Source: Kiritimatiellia bacterium (GTDB lineage Bacteria > Verrucomicrobiota > Kiritimatiellia > RFP12 > UBA1067). Taken from it: 61,615 nt of DNA. Positions 39,928 to 49,329 of the stretch are shown here, in pieces (within the stretch, counting starts at the first letter, position 1; every line of letters starts with the position of its first letter). The notes under the pieces are model-generated. The model searched no databases, was not told the DNA's origin, and worked only from the letters and a program-made list of their open reading frames with translations. Location: the NCBI GenBank assembly GCA_017514235.1, contig JAFWKK010000073.1, forward strand, positions 1-61,615, read 5' to 3'. The translations under genes and the position numbers were made by a program.

Positions 39928-40896
39928 ATGAACATGACACGTAAGGAATTCTTGACCGGCGGCGCGTCCGTCGTCGGTGCTTTCGGTTTGTCGGCCGCCA
40001 AGCCGCTTTTCGCCGAGGATGCAGGCGCAGGGCGCGGCATAAGGATTCGTTTCCTCGGGAGCGGGGCGGCGGGGTGGAAGCCGGAATGGGGGAAGCAGAA
40101 CCCTAACATGAGAAGGCAGTCCAGCGTGCTTCTGGACGGCAGGATGCTCATCGACTTCACGGAATGCTCGTTCGATATGCTGCCTGAGGGATGTAGGCCC
40201 GAGGCCCTTTTCCAGACGCATTCGCACGGTGACCACTACAAGCCGAGCGCGGCGGTGCGTTCGGGCGTGAAGCGCATGTACGTCCACGAGACTTGGGTTA
40301 AGGCCGCGCGGGAGCAGGTCTCGGAAGCTGCTGCGGCGCTGTCTCTTCCCGCACCGGAGATCGTCGCACTGAGGTTCGGGGTTCCCGTGGAGGAGTGCGG
40401 AATGCGCGTCACATGCGTTCCGGCCAACCACAGCACGTCACGCGTCACTGACGGCGTTCTGGAGCGCACAGCGCTTTATCTGGTCGAGAAGGGCCAGACG
40501 AGGCTTCTTTACGCCACCGACACGGGCGGAATCCCAGGAGATGCCGCCCGGATGATTGGAATAGACCCGCATGTAAGAGAAGAAAACTTTTCGAGATACG
40601 CGAAATCCGCGCCATATGTGTGCGAACCGAAGGCCATAACGGCGTTCGTGATGGAAGCCACAAACGGCGACTTGGACGAAGACTTCCGCATGTTCGTGCA
40701 TTCCGGCGTCCAGACCGTATCGCGCACGGTGGAGATGCTGAAGAAGAACGGACGATACGCCCCGCCGGAGGGACAGAAGGCCTTTATCACGCACCTGGGC
40801 ATCAAGTATCGCGGCTGGCCGTCGGAGAAGATCGACGCCGAGCTGCCTGATTCGCTTCGCGCGGCGTCAGACGGTCTTGAAGTGGTGCTGGGGTGA
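39928..40896 (+). CDS. Exported metallo-beta-lactamase-fold hydrolase
   Basis: A 322-residue protein. The N terminus T-R-K-E-F-L-T-G-G-A-S-V-V-G-A-F-G-L is Tat-like with R-K in place of R-R. The fold shows F-L-G-S-G-A-A near residue 37, the metal motif T-H-S-H-G-D-H (about 97-103), a conserved N-H-S-T-S near 170, and Y-A-T-D-T-G-G-I with the bridging Asp near 195. It belongs with RNase Z/phnP-like beta-lactamase-fold hydrolases rather than class B lactamases. The substrate is unknown. ATG 39928 lacks a strong ribosome site; ATG 39934 is an alternative. Confidence 0.82.
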   Translation: MNMTRKEFLTGGASVVGAFGLSAAKPLFAEDAGAGRGIRIRFLGSGAAGWKPEWGKQNPNMRRQSSVLLDGRMLIDFTECSFDMLPEGCRPEALFQTHSHGDHYKPSAAVRSGVKRMYVHETWVKAAREQVSEAAAALSLPAPEIVALRFGVPVEECGMRVTCVPANHSTSRVTDGVLERTALYLVEKGQTRLLYATDTGGIPGDAARMIGIDPHVREENFSRYAKSAPYVCEPKAITAFVMEATNGDLDEDFRMFVHSGVQTVSRTVEMLKKNGRYAPPEGQKAFITHLGIKYRGWPSEKIDAELPDSLRAASDGLEVVLG

Positions 40897-40925
40897 TCCG
40901 AACAAGGCGTGTCCGATGGCCTTGC

Positions 40926-42125
40926 TCATGCCCTTGTTGACCGTCGGGCTTGACGCCATTTCCGCATTGACATTCCGAACTGGCTTTTGAAAAGGCGCTT
41001 CAGGTAGTCGGCGCTGCGGAAGCCGCACGCGGCGCCGATGTTCTGGATCTTGCGGTCGGTCGTCTCCAGCATATGTCTGACGGCGGCGAGGCGGGTCGTC
41101 AGGATCGCGTCCATGACGCTTTCGTGCCGCAGCTGGCGGAATCGCAGGTCGAGGAGGCTCCGCGAGACCCTAAGGTGCGAGATGACGTTTGACGTGCTGA
41201 TTCCGTCGAGTGCATGGCGTTCGATGTATTCCATCGCCGCGTTCACCACGGCGACGGCCGGCGGAATGTTTTCGGTCGAGGCTCGCGCAACGACCTCCGC
41301 GCCGGGGATGCGGACGACGTCCTCGGCCGGGCGTCGTCCGCGCATCATCCTGTCGAGAGTGCGCGCGGCGGCAAAGCCGGCGGCCTCGAAGGCGGGGAGT
41401 ATGCTTGTGAGGGCCGGCTGGGAGCTCTTGCACAGGATGTCGTCGTTGTCGCACCCGACGAGCGATACTTCCGACGGCATCTTGAGCTGCGCCTTGTGGC
41501 AGGCTCTGGCGACTTGCGATGAGAGTATGTCGTTTGCTGCGAAGACGGCAGCTGGGCGAGGCAGTCTTTTCAGGAAGGCTGCGAGGTCGTCCATCCGCAG
41601 CTGGATGCCGCTTTCGCCGGTCATGTTGACCATCTCGAAGTCGGACTCAGGGTACTCGTACTGCATGGCGCGGCCGTCTGCTGCGGCGAAGAACGCGGCC
41701 TTGCGCTCGAGCGACCAGGGAATCTTCGGCGGCGCGGGAATGAAGACGTAGGCGGCGAAGCGTCCGAGCGACTTGAAGTGTCCGGCGGCGAGGCGTCCGA
41801 TTTCATGGTTGTCCATCAGCACGGAAACGCAGTTTTCGCGCTTGCCTATTCTCTCGTGCATGTTCTCGAGCGTAAGTACGGTAGGTATGTGTTGCGCGAG
41901 GATGTCCTCCACCGATGGCGTGTACGCAGCGAGGATGCATCCGTCGATGCCTTCTTCGAGCAGCGCTGCGACTTCGGCGTCGTTGAACGCGGTGCGCGAA
42001 CTGACGATGCGCAGATCCCAGTTGGTGCGCGTGCTCGCGTAGCGCATCACGCCGGCGACGCGTAGCCGTCCGTCTGGCCCGTTTGTCGGAATGGCCGCCA
42101 AAACCTTCTTCTGCTTCGACTTCAT
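40926..42125 (-). CDS. Second XylR-type transcriptional regulator
   Basis: A 399-residue paralogue of the 28.7 kb regulator: LacI-like sugar sensor (I-D-G-C-I-L-A-A-Y-T-P, A-A-V-F-A-A-N-D-I-L-S and S-L-V-G-C-D-N-D-D-I-L) and AraC domain (L-R-V-S-R-S-L-L-D-L-R-F-R, C-G-F-R-S-A-D-Y-L-K-R-L-F-K-S). The acidic D-N-D-D replaces D-D-D-E of the first copy. I start at ATG 42125 (M-K-S-K-Q-K-K-V-L-A-A-I-P), 7 bases behind TATAAT, implying a leaderless message. It diverges from the LamG-CotH-GH92-GH16 cluster and is the obvious candidate to control it in response to a sugar. Confidence 0.9.
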   Translation of the reverse strand: MKSKQKKVLAAIPTNGPDGRLRVAGVMRYASTRTNWDLRIVSSRTAFNDAEVAALLEEGIDGCILAAYTPSVEDILAQHIPTVLTLENMHERIGKRENCVSVLMDNHEIGRLAAGHFKSLGRFAAYVFIPAPPKIPWSLERKAAFFAAADGRAMQYEYPESDFEMVNMTGESGIQLRMDDLAAFLKRLPRPAAVFAANDILSSQVARACHKAQLKMPSEVSLVGCDNDDILCKSSQPALTSILPAFEAAGFAAARTLDRMMRGRRPAEDVVRIPGAEVVARASTENIPPAVAVVNAAMEYIERHALDGISTSNVISHLRVSRSLLDLRFRQLRHESVMDAILTTRLAAVRHMLETTDRKIQNIGAACGFRSADYLKRLFKSQFGMSMRKWRQARRSTRA

Positions 42126-42132
42126 GGAAATT

Positions 42133-42138
42133 ATTATA
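42133..42138 (-). promoter_or_regulatory. -10 promoter of the second XylR-type regulator
   Basis: Minus-strand TATAAT with 7 bases to the ATG at 42125; no TGN extension here. Confidence 0.6.
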
Positions 42139-42201
42139 CAGAAATTCTTCGGCACTTGCAATGACGGTTGTCTATTAGGTATTGTTTTTGATGGCTAAAA
42201 A

Positions 42202-42253
42202 GTCGTGTTTTGGGTTGCTATTGTGGAATTGTTTTGATAGCATTGAACACGAC
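42202..42253. promoter_or_regulatory. Promoter and flanking inverted repeat of the LamG cluster
   Basis: TTGCTA (42215-42220), 17-base spacer, TAGCAT (42238-42243) with TGA before the -10. Half sites GTCGTGTT (42202-42209) and AACACGAC (42246-42253) form a perfect 8-bp inverted repeat around this promoter, so a looped repressor complex or a long hairpin is possible. Confidence 0.5.
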
Positions 42254-42300
42254 GGGTCCAAAGATACTTCAAACGCTGATCAAACACAAAGGAGATGTCC

Positions 42301-45300
42301 ATGCGCAGTAAAGTGTCATTTGTCGTGTTCACGCTTGTTCCGGCATTGTTTGCCTTCGCGGCACTGCCGGTCGACTACGCAAAGAAGCTGACTATGACCG
42401 TCAGTCCGGCGGCGGTGGGGTACGACGCGGCAGACGTCGCGAATGTGCCAGTGGCCGTGCGGCTTTCCACGGCGATACAGGGCTTCTCTTATGCCGATTT
42501 CAATGAATCTGGCGGCGGCGACCTCTTGTTCACGGACGAGAACGGCAACGCGCTGGCGCACGAGATCGAGAGCTGGAACACGAGCGGTGAGTCGGTTGTC
42601 TGGGTGAAGATGCCTACGTTCGGATCAGGCCGCAAACTCTATGCATACTACGGTGGCGAAGCTGTCGCGCAGAACGCCGCCGGCGTATGGTCGCAGTATG
42701 GAGGCGTCTGGCACATGAGCGAGGCGAGCGGCTATGTGGCCGATGCTACCGGCAACGGTCATGATGCGGTGCCCGGCGGCGAATCCGCAGCACAGAGCGT
42801 CGCCACGACTGGCGCAATCGGAAGCGGACGTGTTAACGCAACTTCCGGCACCGCATATCTTGCTGCCACGAGCACGGCGCAGATTGGCTATGGCGATACG
42901 TTCACGTTCTCTGGCTGGTTTCTCGCCTACTCTGCCGATACAGATGGCGAGGCCACTCTCGTGACCAACAAGGAGCGACGCTGGAACGACAGCGGCTGGG
43001 GAATAAGGCTGCTCAAGGGCACCGACACGACCAAGCTCATTTACCGCGGCCGTGGGGACGCGGGCGATGGAACGCTTGTCGTTCTTGACGTCCCGGACTT
43101 GAAGGATGGATGGGTACATGTTTCTGTGGTGTATGGCCCTGGCGATACGGGCACTATGTATATAAATGGAAAATACGCGATCCCGTACAGGAAAGACCAC
43201 TACGACATCGGAACCCTTACGTCGACTTCGTGGCTCCGTGCTCCTTCTGACAATGGCTATCCGCTGACGTTTGGTTTCAATGCAAACAACGTCTGGGATG
43301 ACGGCTGGTCGCGCTGTTTCCACGGCGCGTTCGACGAATTTCGCATTTCGGACGGCACCAAGACTGCCGCGCAGGTCGCGGCGGAATATGCGGCGCAGAC
43401 TCCTGGCGCGCTTACGTATTCCGTCGGCGCGAACGACGCGAGCTATGCCACTGTCACGCTTGCGAATTTCACGAAGAAGTTCACTGTCGCGGCGTCCGGC
43501 TACGATGGAAGCGAAACATTCGCCGACTTCCCGATGCTCGTGCGGCTTTCGACGGCAATTTCGGGTTTCTCCTACGATGACTTCGTGCAGAGCGACTATG
43601 CCGACCTCGCGTTCTTCGACGTCTCAGGCAATCCGCTTGCGTTCGATGTAGACACGTGGAACACGGCAGGCGAGTCGCTTGTGTGGGTCAAGGTGCCGTC
43701 GTTTGCCTCCGGCACGACCGTCACGGTGGCCTACGGCGGCCTCGTCAGGAACGACGTCCACCAGGCGGCGACGTGGAGCGCTTACCGCGGCGTCTGGCAC
43801 ATGAACGAGACGGGCGATGGCACGCAGACGATCGCCGATGCCACCGCCAACGCCATGGCTGGCACGTCGCACTCAGCTACGGCTTACGTCCCCGCTGGAC
43901 AGCTTGGCGGTTCGCGCCGCATGGCGACGAGCCGAGGCGCGAGCGACCAGAACGGCGGCGTCAGGATTCCGTTCAATCCGGCGATGAACAACGATGCTGG
44001 CGGATCCTTCTCGATGGTGGCGTCCACGTGGGTGAATCTCGACACCGGCGGCAACTGGGGCGGTGCGCTCCTCATGCGCAAGAATGGCATGGATGATGGC
44101 GGGTGGGGCTTCGGCTACCACTACACGGAAATGAACCACTTCGACTACTATTTCCGAGCGAGCTACGACGGCATCTACACGCCGCACTCGAGCGGCGGCG
44201 GCGGATACACGCAATACAACGCCACGGAAAGCATCTGGAAAACTGCCGGTGCCGCAAACGAGTGGCACAGGTACACGGTCATTTACAGCTGGAATGGTTC
44301 GTACATCGTTTGCAGCCAGTATCTTGACGGCGAAAAGGGGAGTGACTGCTGGCTGTACAACTATACGGATGACGGCGACGGAAACTCGACAGGCGAGCGC
44401 TCATACGCGCCGCTTTGCCAGCCGACGGACAAGGGACTCGCGCTGGGCTCATTCATCGGAAGCGGCAACTATCCGCTCCTCGGCGCGATGGACGAAGTGA
44501 GGCTGCGCTTCGGCGCGACGTCTCCGACTCGTGAGGCGCTGGAATACGGACAGGAATCCAACGCTGCATGTTACTCGTATTCGACAGTCTCGGACATTGA
44601 CGGCTCTACCGTTCCGGGGATCGTCGTCTTCGGCGAGGCAGCGGACGCGACTGTCGTGAACGACACCGCGAACGGCAAGGTCGTGTTCACCATCCCGGTC
44701 GTCGTCTCTTCACTGCGTGGCGGCTCGGCGACGCTGAAGCTCATGATCGGCGTGGCGGAGCCCAAGGATGGCGACCCTGCGCTGCGGATGACGCAGGTCG
44801 ACGCGCTTCCAATTAGCGCGGCTGGCAGCTACTCGTTCACGTGGAACGGCGCGACGCTCGGCACAAAGGTCGCCTACAAAGTCGTAAGCGATGCCGCAAT
44901 CGACGCGACGCACATCTGGACGAGCGAGACGGCCCTTAAGGAGACGACGCTGAGCGATTCGGCTACGTACCGTTGGAAGAGCGGCACGACAGGTCTTTGG
45001 AGCGACAGCGCGAACTGGACCACCTCCGCCTCTGACGGGCTTCCCCGCGTTGGCTATCCGACATCCGGTTCAAGATTTGATGTCTATGGCGACAGTCAGA
45101 CGTCGGTGATTCTGGTGGATGCCAACTATGAAGGGCTGCAGGGCGGCAGCACGCTTGGATGGGGTAACGACGACATCACGTTCAAAGGCGTCGTCGAAGG
45201 CGCGGCCATCGGCTATCCGGTCGGCTCCGGCTTCAAGGACGGACAGTACACGAATGTAAAGATCACGCTCGACGGCGTTTCGCTCACATGCGGCAGTTAT

Positions 45301-45990
45301 CATGTGAAAGGCGGCTCGTCTCTCACCATGCTGAACGGGGCATACCTCTATACCCGTTGGGAGTTCTGCGTCGAGGGAGACAACGCCTCGCTTTTCGTCG
45401 GCGACGGATGCGAGCTCAATCAGGTAGGCGTGGACGGCGACCGATTCCTGTTTGCGGGGCAGAACGCGTCGATGGTCATTTCCAACGGCGTCGTCAAGGC
45501 GAATACCCTGCGCATCGGCGGCAGTGGTGATTCTGACACCTCCTACGTGGGCAAGACCCCCGCCGGTGTTTCGTTCCTCGGCGATCACCCGCAGCTGCAG
45601 ATATTGCAGTATGCCAAGGTCCATGCCAACATGGGCGGTGCGCTGCCGATCGTGTTCTCGATTCCCGCCGCCGGATATGAGGCGACGCCGATTGTGAAGA
45701 CGGGCGCGACAAGCCGGTCGTTCGCAGAGCTGAACGGGGAGATTCCCGGCCTGTCGTTCGGCATTGACCGGAAGTCGCCATTCTTCGCGCAGCGCGATAC
45801 CGATACTCTCGTGCAGCGGCTTGTCGACTGGACGCATGGCGGCTCTAACTATGCAATCAATGCCGCCGGAGTCTCGTTCCGCAATACTGGACGCGCAGCG
45901 TTTTCGTATCTGCCGAAAGATTCCGCCACCAAGAGCTTTGTCGAGGTCAGTTTAGTCTGCTCTTCGGGACTGTCAATCATCTTCAGATGA
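42301..45990 (+). CDS. Giant secreted protein with repeated DUF2341 and LamG-like domains
   Basis: About 1229 residues. Signal peptide about 1-21. Residues about 25-105 and about 395-480 are two copies of a DUF2341 domain (S-Y-A-D-F-N-E-S / S-Y-D-D-F-V-Q-S with W-N-T-[SA]-G-E-S-[VL]-V-W-V-K). Each is followed by a LamG/concanavalin-like module: about 140-370 (F-T-F-S-G-W-F) and about 505-760. The rest is beta-rich with W-K-S-G-T-T-G-L-W-S-D-S-A-N-W, like autotransporter-associated passengers. The last residues S-S-G-L-S-I-I-F-R match two other proteins here. ATG 42301 is preferred over ATG 42295 because AAAGGAG ends right before the latter. Overlaps the CotH gene by ATGA. Confidence 0.8.
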   Translation: MRSKVSFVVFTLVPALFAFAALPVDYAKKLTMTVSPAAVGYDAADVANVPVAVRLSTAIQGFSYADFNESGGGDLLFTDENGNALAHEIESWNTSGESVVWVKMPTFGSGRKLYAYYGGEAVAQNAAGVWSQYGGVWHMSEASGYVADATGNGHDAVPGGESAAQSVATTGAIGSGRVNATSGTAYLAATSTAQIGYGDTFTFSGWFLAYSADTDGEATLVTNKERRWNDSGWGIRLLKGTDTTKLIYRGRGDAGDGTLVVLDVPDLKDGWVHVSVVYGPGDTGTMYINGKYAIPYRKDHYDIGTLTSTSWLRAPSDNGYPLTFGFNANNVWDDGWSRCFHGAFDEFRISDGTKTAAQVAAEYAAQTPGALTYSVGANDASYATVTLANFTKKFTVAASGYDGSETFADFPMLVRLSTAISGFSYDDFVQSDYADLAFFDVSGNPLAFDVDTWNTAGESLVWVKVPSFASGTTVTVAYGGLVRNDVHQAATWSAYRGVWHMNETGDGTQTIADATANAMAGTSHSATAYVPAGQLGGSRRMATSRGASDQNGGVRIPFNPAMNNDAGGSFSMVASTWVNLDTGGNWGGALLMRKNGMDDGGWGFGYHYTEMNHFDYYFRASYDGIYTPHSSGGGGYTQYNATESIWKTAGAANEWHRYTVIYSWNGSYIVCSQYLDGEKGSDCWLYNYTDDGDGNSTGERSYAPLCQPTDKGLALGSFIGSGNYPLLGAMDEVRLRFGATSPTREALEYGQESNAACYSYSTVSDIDGSTVPGIVVFGEAADATVVNDTANGKVVFTIPVVVSSLRGGSATLKLMIGVAEPKDGDPALRMTQVDALPISAAGSYSFTWNGATLGTKVAYKVVSDAAIDATHIWTSETALKETTLSDSATYRWKSGTTGLWSDSANWTTSASDGLPRVGYPTSGSRFDVYGDSQTSVILVDANYEGLQGGSTLGWGNDDITFKGVVEGAAIGYPVGSGFKDGQYTNVKITLDGVSLTCGSYHVKGGSSLTMLNGAYLYTRWEFCVEGDNASLFVGDGCELNQVGVDGDRFLFAGQNASMVISNGVVKANTLRIGGSGDSDTSYVGKTPAGVSFLGDHPQLQILQYAKVHANMGGALPIVFSIPAAGYEATPIVKTGATSRSFAELNGEIPGLSFGIDRKSPFFAQRDTDTLVQRLVDWTHGGSNYAINAAGVSFRNTGRAAFSYLPKDSATKSFVEVSLVCSSGLSIIFR

Positions 45991-48900
45991 TGAGCCGCTC
46001 CGCCATCGCGTCAGTCGCGATTGCCGTCGCGGCGTCCGCCGGCGGCGGACTTGTAGTGGTTTCCTTCGACCCGGCGGGCGGCACGCTCGACGACAATGTG
46101 CGCGTCGTAAGTGAGGGCGGAACCTACGGCGAGAACGCCAACCTCTATCCAAGCGGTTCGCCGGCCAACTTCTCCGATCTTCCGAGCAACAAGATCACGC
46201 TTGCGGACGGCGTGTTCGCCTATTCGACGTCCGACCGCTGGTGCAACTACTGGTCAAGGCCGATCGCGAACATCGTTGCCGGGCGTCCATACACATACGT
46301 AATCGATGTTCTGTCCTACGCGAATGAGTCGTCGGCTGGACCGTGGTTCAACATCGGCCACACGGGCAATGACCAGCCCGCGCAGCTGTCGTGGGCATCG
46401 GCGCAGGTGACGGGCGCCGGCCGCCATGTCCGCAACCTGACTGGGCGCACTGTCGAATCCTACACTACGCTCGGACGCGACTACGTAGACTTCAACCATT
46501 CTGACGGCGGCGTCTGCTCTATGACGTTCCGCGTACAGCTCTACGCCGGCAAGGACGCAGTCCCGGCCGACGGCGCCTACGCGGCGTCTGGCGAATGCGT
46601 CGCCATGCCGCTCCCTGTGCCGGCGCGCCCTGGCTTCACCTTCGCTGGCTGGCGGAACGCGGCGGGAGAAGCCGTGACGTCCGCAACGGTAGTGCCTGCT
46701 GGCGAAAGACACACGCTCACCGCCGCCTGGCGGCGAAATCCAGGAACGGTCGTGCCCGTCAAGGTGACGTTCGATGCCAACGGCGGACAGGTGAAGGAGA
46801 AGTTCCGCATCGTCAACACCGAGCAGCCGTTCGGCCGCACCGTGAACCTCTATCCAGGAACCGCGCGTGACAAGTTCATGGACTTCAACGCGACGTATCT
46901 CGCGCTTCAGGACAACGTATTCACCTACAATGCCGACGGGCGCTGGTGCAACTACTGGGCGCGGGCGACGAAATCAGTCGAGCCGGGCGAGACCTACACC
47001 TACGTGATCGATGTTGCGTCGTTTGCCAAGACAGACGCGAACCCATGGTTCAACCTCGGTCAGACGGGTGACTGGCAGGCACAGCTTTCGCGCGCTGCCG
47101 TCGAGATTTCGGCGCCGGGCGTTTACGCCGTTGCGCTCACAGCCCGCGACGCCGCGGAGGGCCCGTTCGATCTTCTCGGGCGCGACTACATAGAGCTTCC
47201 CGGCGGCTCCTGCCAGATGACGTTCCGCATCGCGCTCTTTCCCGGCACTTCGGTGAACGCGGCCAACTACTCATACGCCGCACCGGGCGAGGGCATGTCC
47301 CTTGCGCTGCCTGTCGCCACGAAGAGCGGAAGGGCGTTCGACTGCTGGGTTGACGCCGCCGGCAACCGCATAACCGACGAGACTGTCGCAGATGTTGACG
47401 GCGACGTCACGCTCACCGCGCAGTGGAAGCCCTGGACGATCACTGTTGAGAACGCGGACCGTCCGCAGGTCGGCAAGACGCTGACCGCCTCCACCGACTA
47501 TGGCGACGGATCGCGCGAGGGCGAGAGCGGAGTGGTGTCGTACAAGTGGTTCCGGGGTGACTGGAAGGGCGACTACGAGGCGGCGGCGATTTCCACTGCG
47601 GCGTCCTATACGCCGGTCGCTGGCGACCTCGAGCACTTCCTCAAGGCGGTCGTCTATGTGGACGGCAGCGAAATCCTCTCCTCTGCGCTGTGGCTCTCGA
47701 AGCTCCCGGTCGTCTACATCGACACCTCAGACGGCGCGGACATCATCGTCAAGTCGGACGAGAAGACCTCGAACGTGCGCGTCCAGGGAAACGCGGAGTT
47801 CAAGCAGCAGTACGACGGTCTCGCGTTCGTCAAGGGACGCGGCAACTCGACCTGGGGGCTGCCGAAGAAGCCGTACAAGGTGAAGCTCGACAGCAAAACG
47901 GACATGTTTGGCTTCGGCAAGCAGAAGCACTGTGTCCTCCTCGCAAACTACATCGACGCAAGCTCGATGCGCAACAAGACGGCATATGACATGTCCGGCG
48001 CGTTCGGCCTCGTCCATCAGGACTCCACATGGGTCGAGGTGGTCTTCAACGGGCGCTTTGACGGTCTGTACCAGTTCTGCGAACACGTCCGGGTGGATAA
48101 GACGCGCGTCAACATCCACAACTGGGAGGACGATGTGGAGAACGAAGAGGATCTTTCGTCCATCGACCCTGCGGCGGCTGACATCTCAGGCGGCTATCTC
48201 TGGGAGCTTTCCGCCGAATATGACGAGATCTCCAAGTTCAAGATCGACGTGACCGGCGATGGCGAGACCAACGATGACATTCCGGTCATGTTCAACCGTC
48301 CTGAATTCGCCTATACCAATCCGGCGATGATGGAGTGGTGCAGCAACTTCTGGCAGGAGGTCTATTTTGCCTGGACGTCACCGCTCAACCAGAGCGCTGA
48401 CGGTTCGCGGAGTTGGGAGGAACTCTGCGATATCGGCTCAATGGTCTCCTACTGGCTCGTCAATGAGATTTTCGGCAACGACGACGCCTGGTACAAAAGC
48501 CGCTACTGCTACAAGGATATCGGCGGCAAGCTGACGTTCGGTCCGGTGTGGGATTGCGACTGGGGCCTCGGTTCCGTCGCCACCGGCACCAACAACGTCT
48601 CGCGGTGGCGTCTTGCGCGCGAAAACAACAGCGGGTGGCCGGTGAGCTTCTACAAGGAATGGCTCGACGATCCGTGGTTCTGCCTGAAGGCGCTGGAGAA
48701 GTACTGGGCGATGCGCCCGAAGTTCGATTCACTCCTTGCCGATGGCAGCGGATACGACACCAGCGTGGCCTATCTCCACGAGGCAGGCCTTGCCGAAGAT
48801 GCGCGCTGGGGCGCCGCGCGCGAAAGCTCCTACGGCGTCGACGCGCGTACGCAGGCGGGCGATGCCGCTACTTTCAAGTGGTGGATGAAAACGCGCCTTG

Positions 48901-49307
48901 CATGGCTTGATACGCAGTTTGCCGATCTTGATACGTTTGTGGAGAACGTCCGCAATGACGCAAGTGCCTCGCCGTTCGTGAGGACTCCTGGCGCGCTGTC
49001 GGCAAACGGCTCTGCCGACCGCGAATTGACCGTATCCCGTGCGCGGCCATCAGATTTCAACGTTGCAGTGGGCGATACGGGAGCAACGGCCGTCGATGTC
49101 ATTTTGAACGGGCGGCTGTCGGGTCGCGGCCTGGCTGTCACGAACGGGATGTGCGCGTTTCGGGCAAAGGCGTTCGACTCGAAGGCGGCGCCAGGAACCC
49201 GCGCTCTTGTCGCAGTGCTCGGCCGCCGTGCCGACGGTGAGATCGTCCTGCGCGACTACATGACGCTTCGCGCCGATGCGTCGGGTCTTGGAATTATGCT
49301 GAGATGA
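45987..49307 (+). CDS. Secreted CotH-kinase-domain protein with duplicated N-terminal module
   Basis: A 1106-residue exported protein. Signal peptide about 1-22. Two tandem modules (about 24-245 and 257-490) share V-x-F-D-x-x-G-G, x-G-x-x-x-N-L-Y-P, R-W-C-N-Y-W and T-Y-V-I-D-V, each ending in a Listeria-Bacteroides-like beta repeat (T-L-T-A-x-W). The CotH kinase domain spans about 590-1010: F-V-K-G-R-G-N-S-T-W, G-L-Y-Q-F-C-E-H-V-R and F-G-P-V-W-D-C-D-W-G-L-G with the Mg-binding D-x-D. CotH domains phosphorylate proteins on spores, and secreted versions may act on cell-surface or cellulosome-like proteins. It ends A-S-G-L-G-I-M-L-R. Confidence 0.85.
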   Translation: MMSRSAIASVAIAVAASAGGGLVVVSFDPAGGTLDDNVRVVSEGGTYGENANLYPSGSPANFSDLPSNKITLADGVFAYSTSDRWCNYWSRPIANIVAGRPYTYVIDVLSYANESSAGPWFNIGHTGNDQPAQLSWASAQVTGAGRHVRNLTGRTVESYTTLGRDYVDFNHSDGGVCSMTFRVQLYAGKDAVPADGAYAASGECVAMPLPVPARPGFTFAGWRNAAGEAVTSATVVPAGERHTLTAAWRRNPGTVVPVKVTFDANGGQVKEKFRIVNTEQPFGRTVNLYPGTARDKFMDFNATYLALQDNVFTYNADGRWCNYWARATKSVEPGETYTYVIDVASFAKTDANPWFNLGQTGDWQAQLSRAAVEISAPGVYAVALTARDAAEGPFDLLGRDYIELPGGSCQMTFRIALFPGTSVNAANYSYAAPGEGMSLALPVATKSGRAFDCWVDAAGNRITDETVADVDGDVTLTAQWKPWTITVENADRPQVGKTLTASTDYGDGSREGESGVVSYKWFRGDWKGDYEAAAISTAASYTPVAGDLEHFLKAVVYVDGSEILSSALWLSKLPVVYIDTSDGADIIVKSDEKTSNVRVQGNAEFKQQYDGLAFVKGRGNSTWGLPKKPYKVKLDSKTDMFGFGKQKHCVLLANYIDASSMRNKTAYDMSGAFGLVHQDSTWVEVVFNGRFDGLYQFCEHVRVDKTRVNIHNWEDDVENEEDLSSIDPAAADISGGYLWELSAEYDEISKFKIDVTGDGETNDDIPVMFNRPEFAYTNPAMMEWCSNFWQEVYFAWTSPLNQSADGSRSWEELCDIGSMVSYWLVNEIFGNDDAWYKSRYCYKDIGGKLTFGPVWDCDWGLGSVATGTNNVSRWRLARENNSGWPVSFYKEWLDDPWFCLKALEKYWAMRPKFDSLLADGSGYDTSVAYLHEAGLAEDARWGAARESSYGVDARTQAGDAATFKWWMKTRLAWLDTQFADLDTFVENVRNDASASPFVRTPGALSANGSADRELTVSRARPSDFNVAVGDTGATAVDVILNGRLSGRGLAVTNGMCAFRAKAFDSKAAPGTRALVAVLGRRADGEIVLRDYMTLRADASGLGIMLR

Positions 49308-49329
49308 TCCGAAGAACGGGGGAGACGTC

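Noticed and set aside
42182-42391. 69-codon frame across the LamG promoter and signal peptide
   Set aside because: Overlaps the true gene in another frame and contains the promoter; Cys/His-rich random translation.
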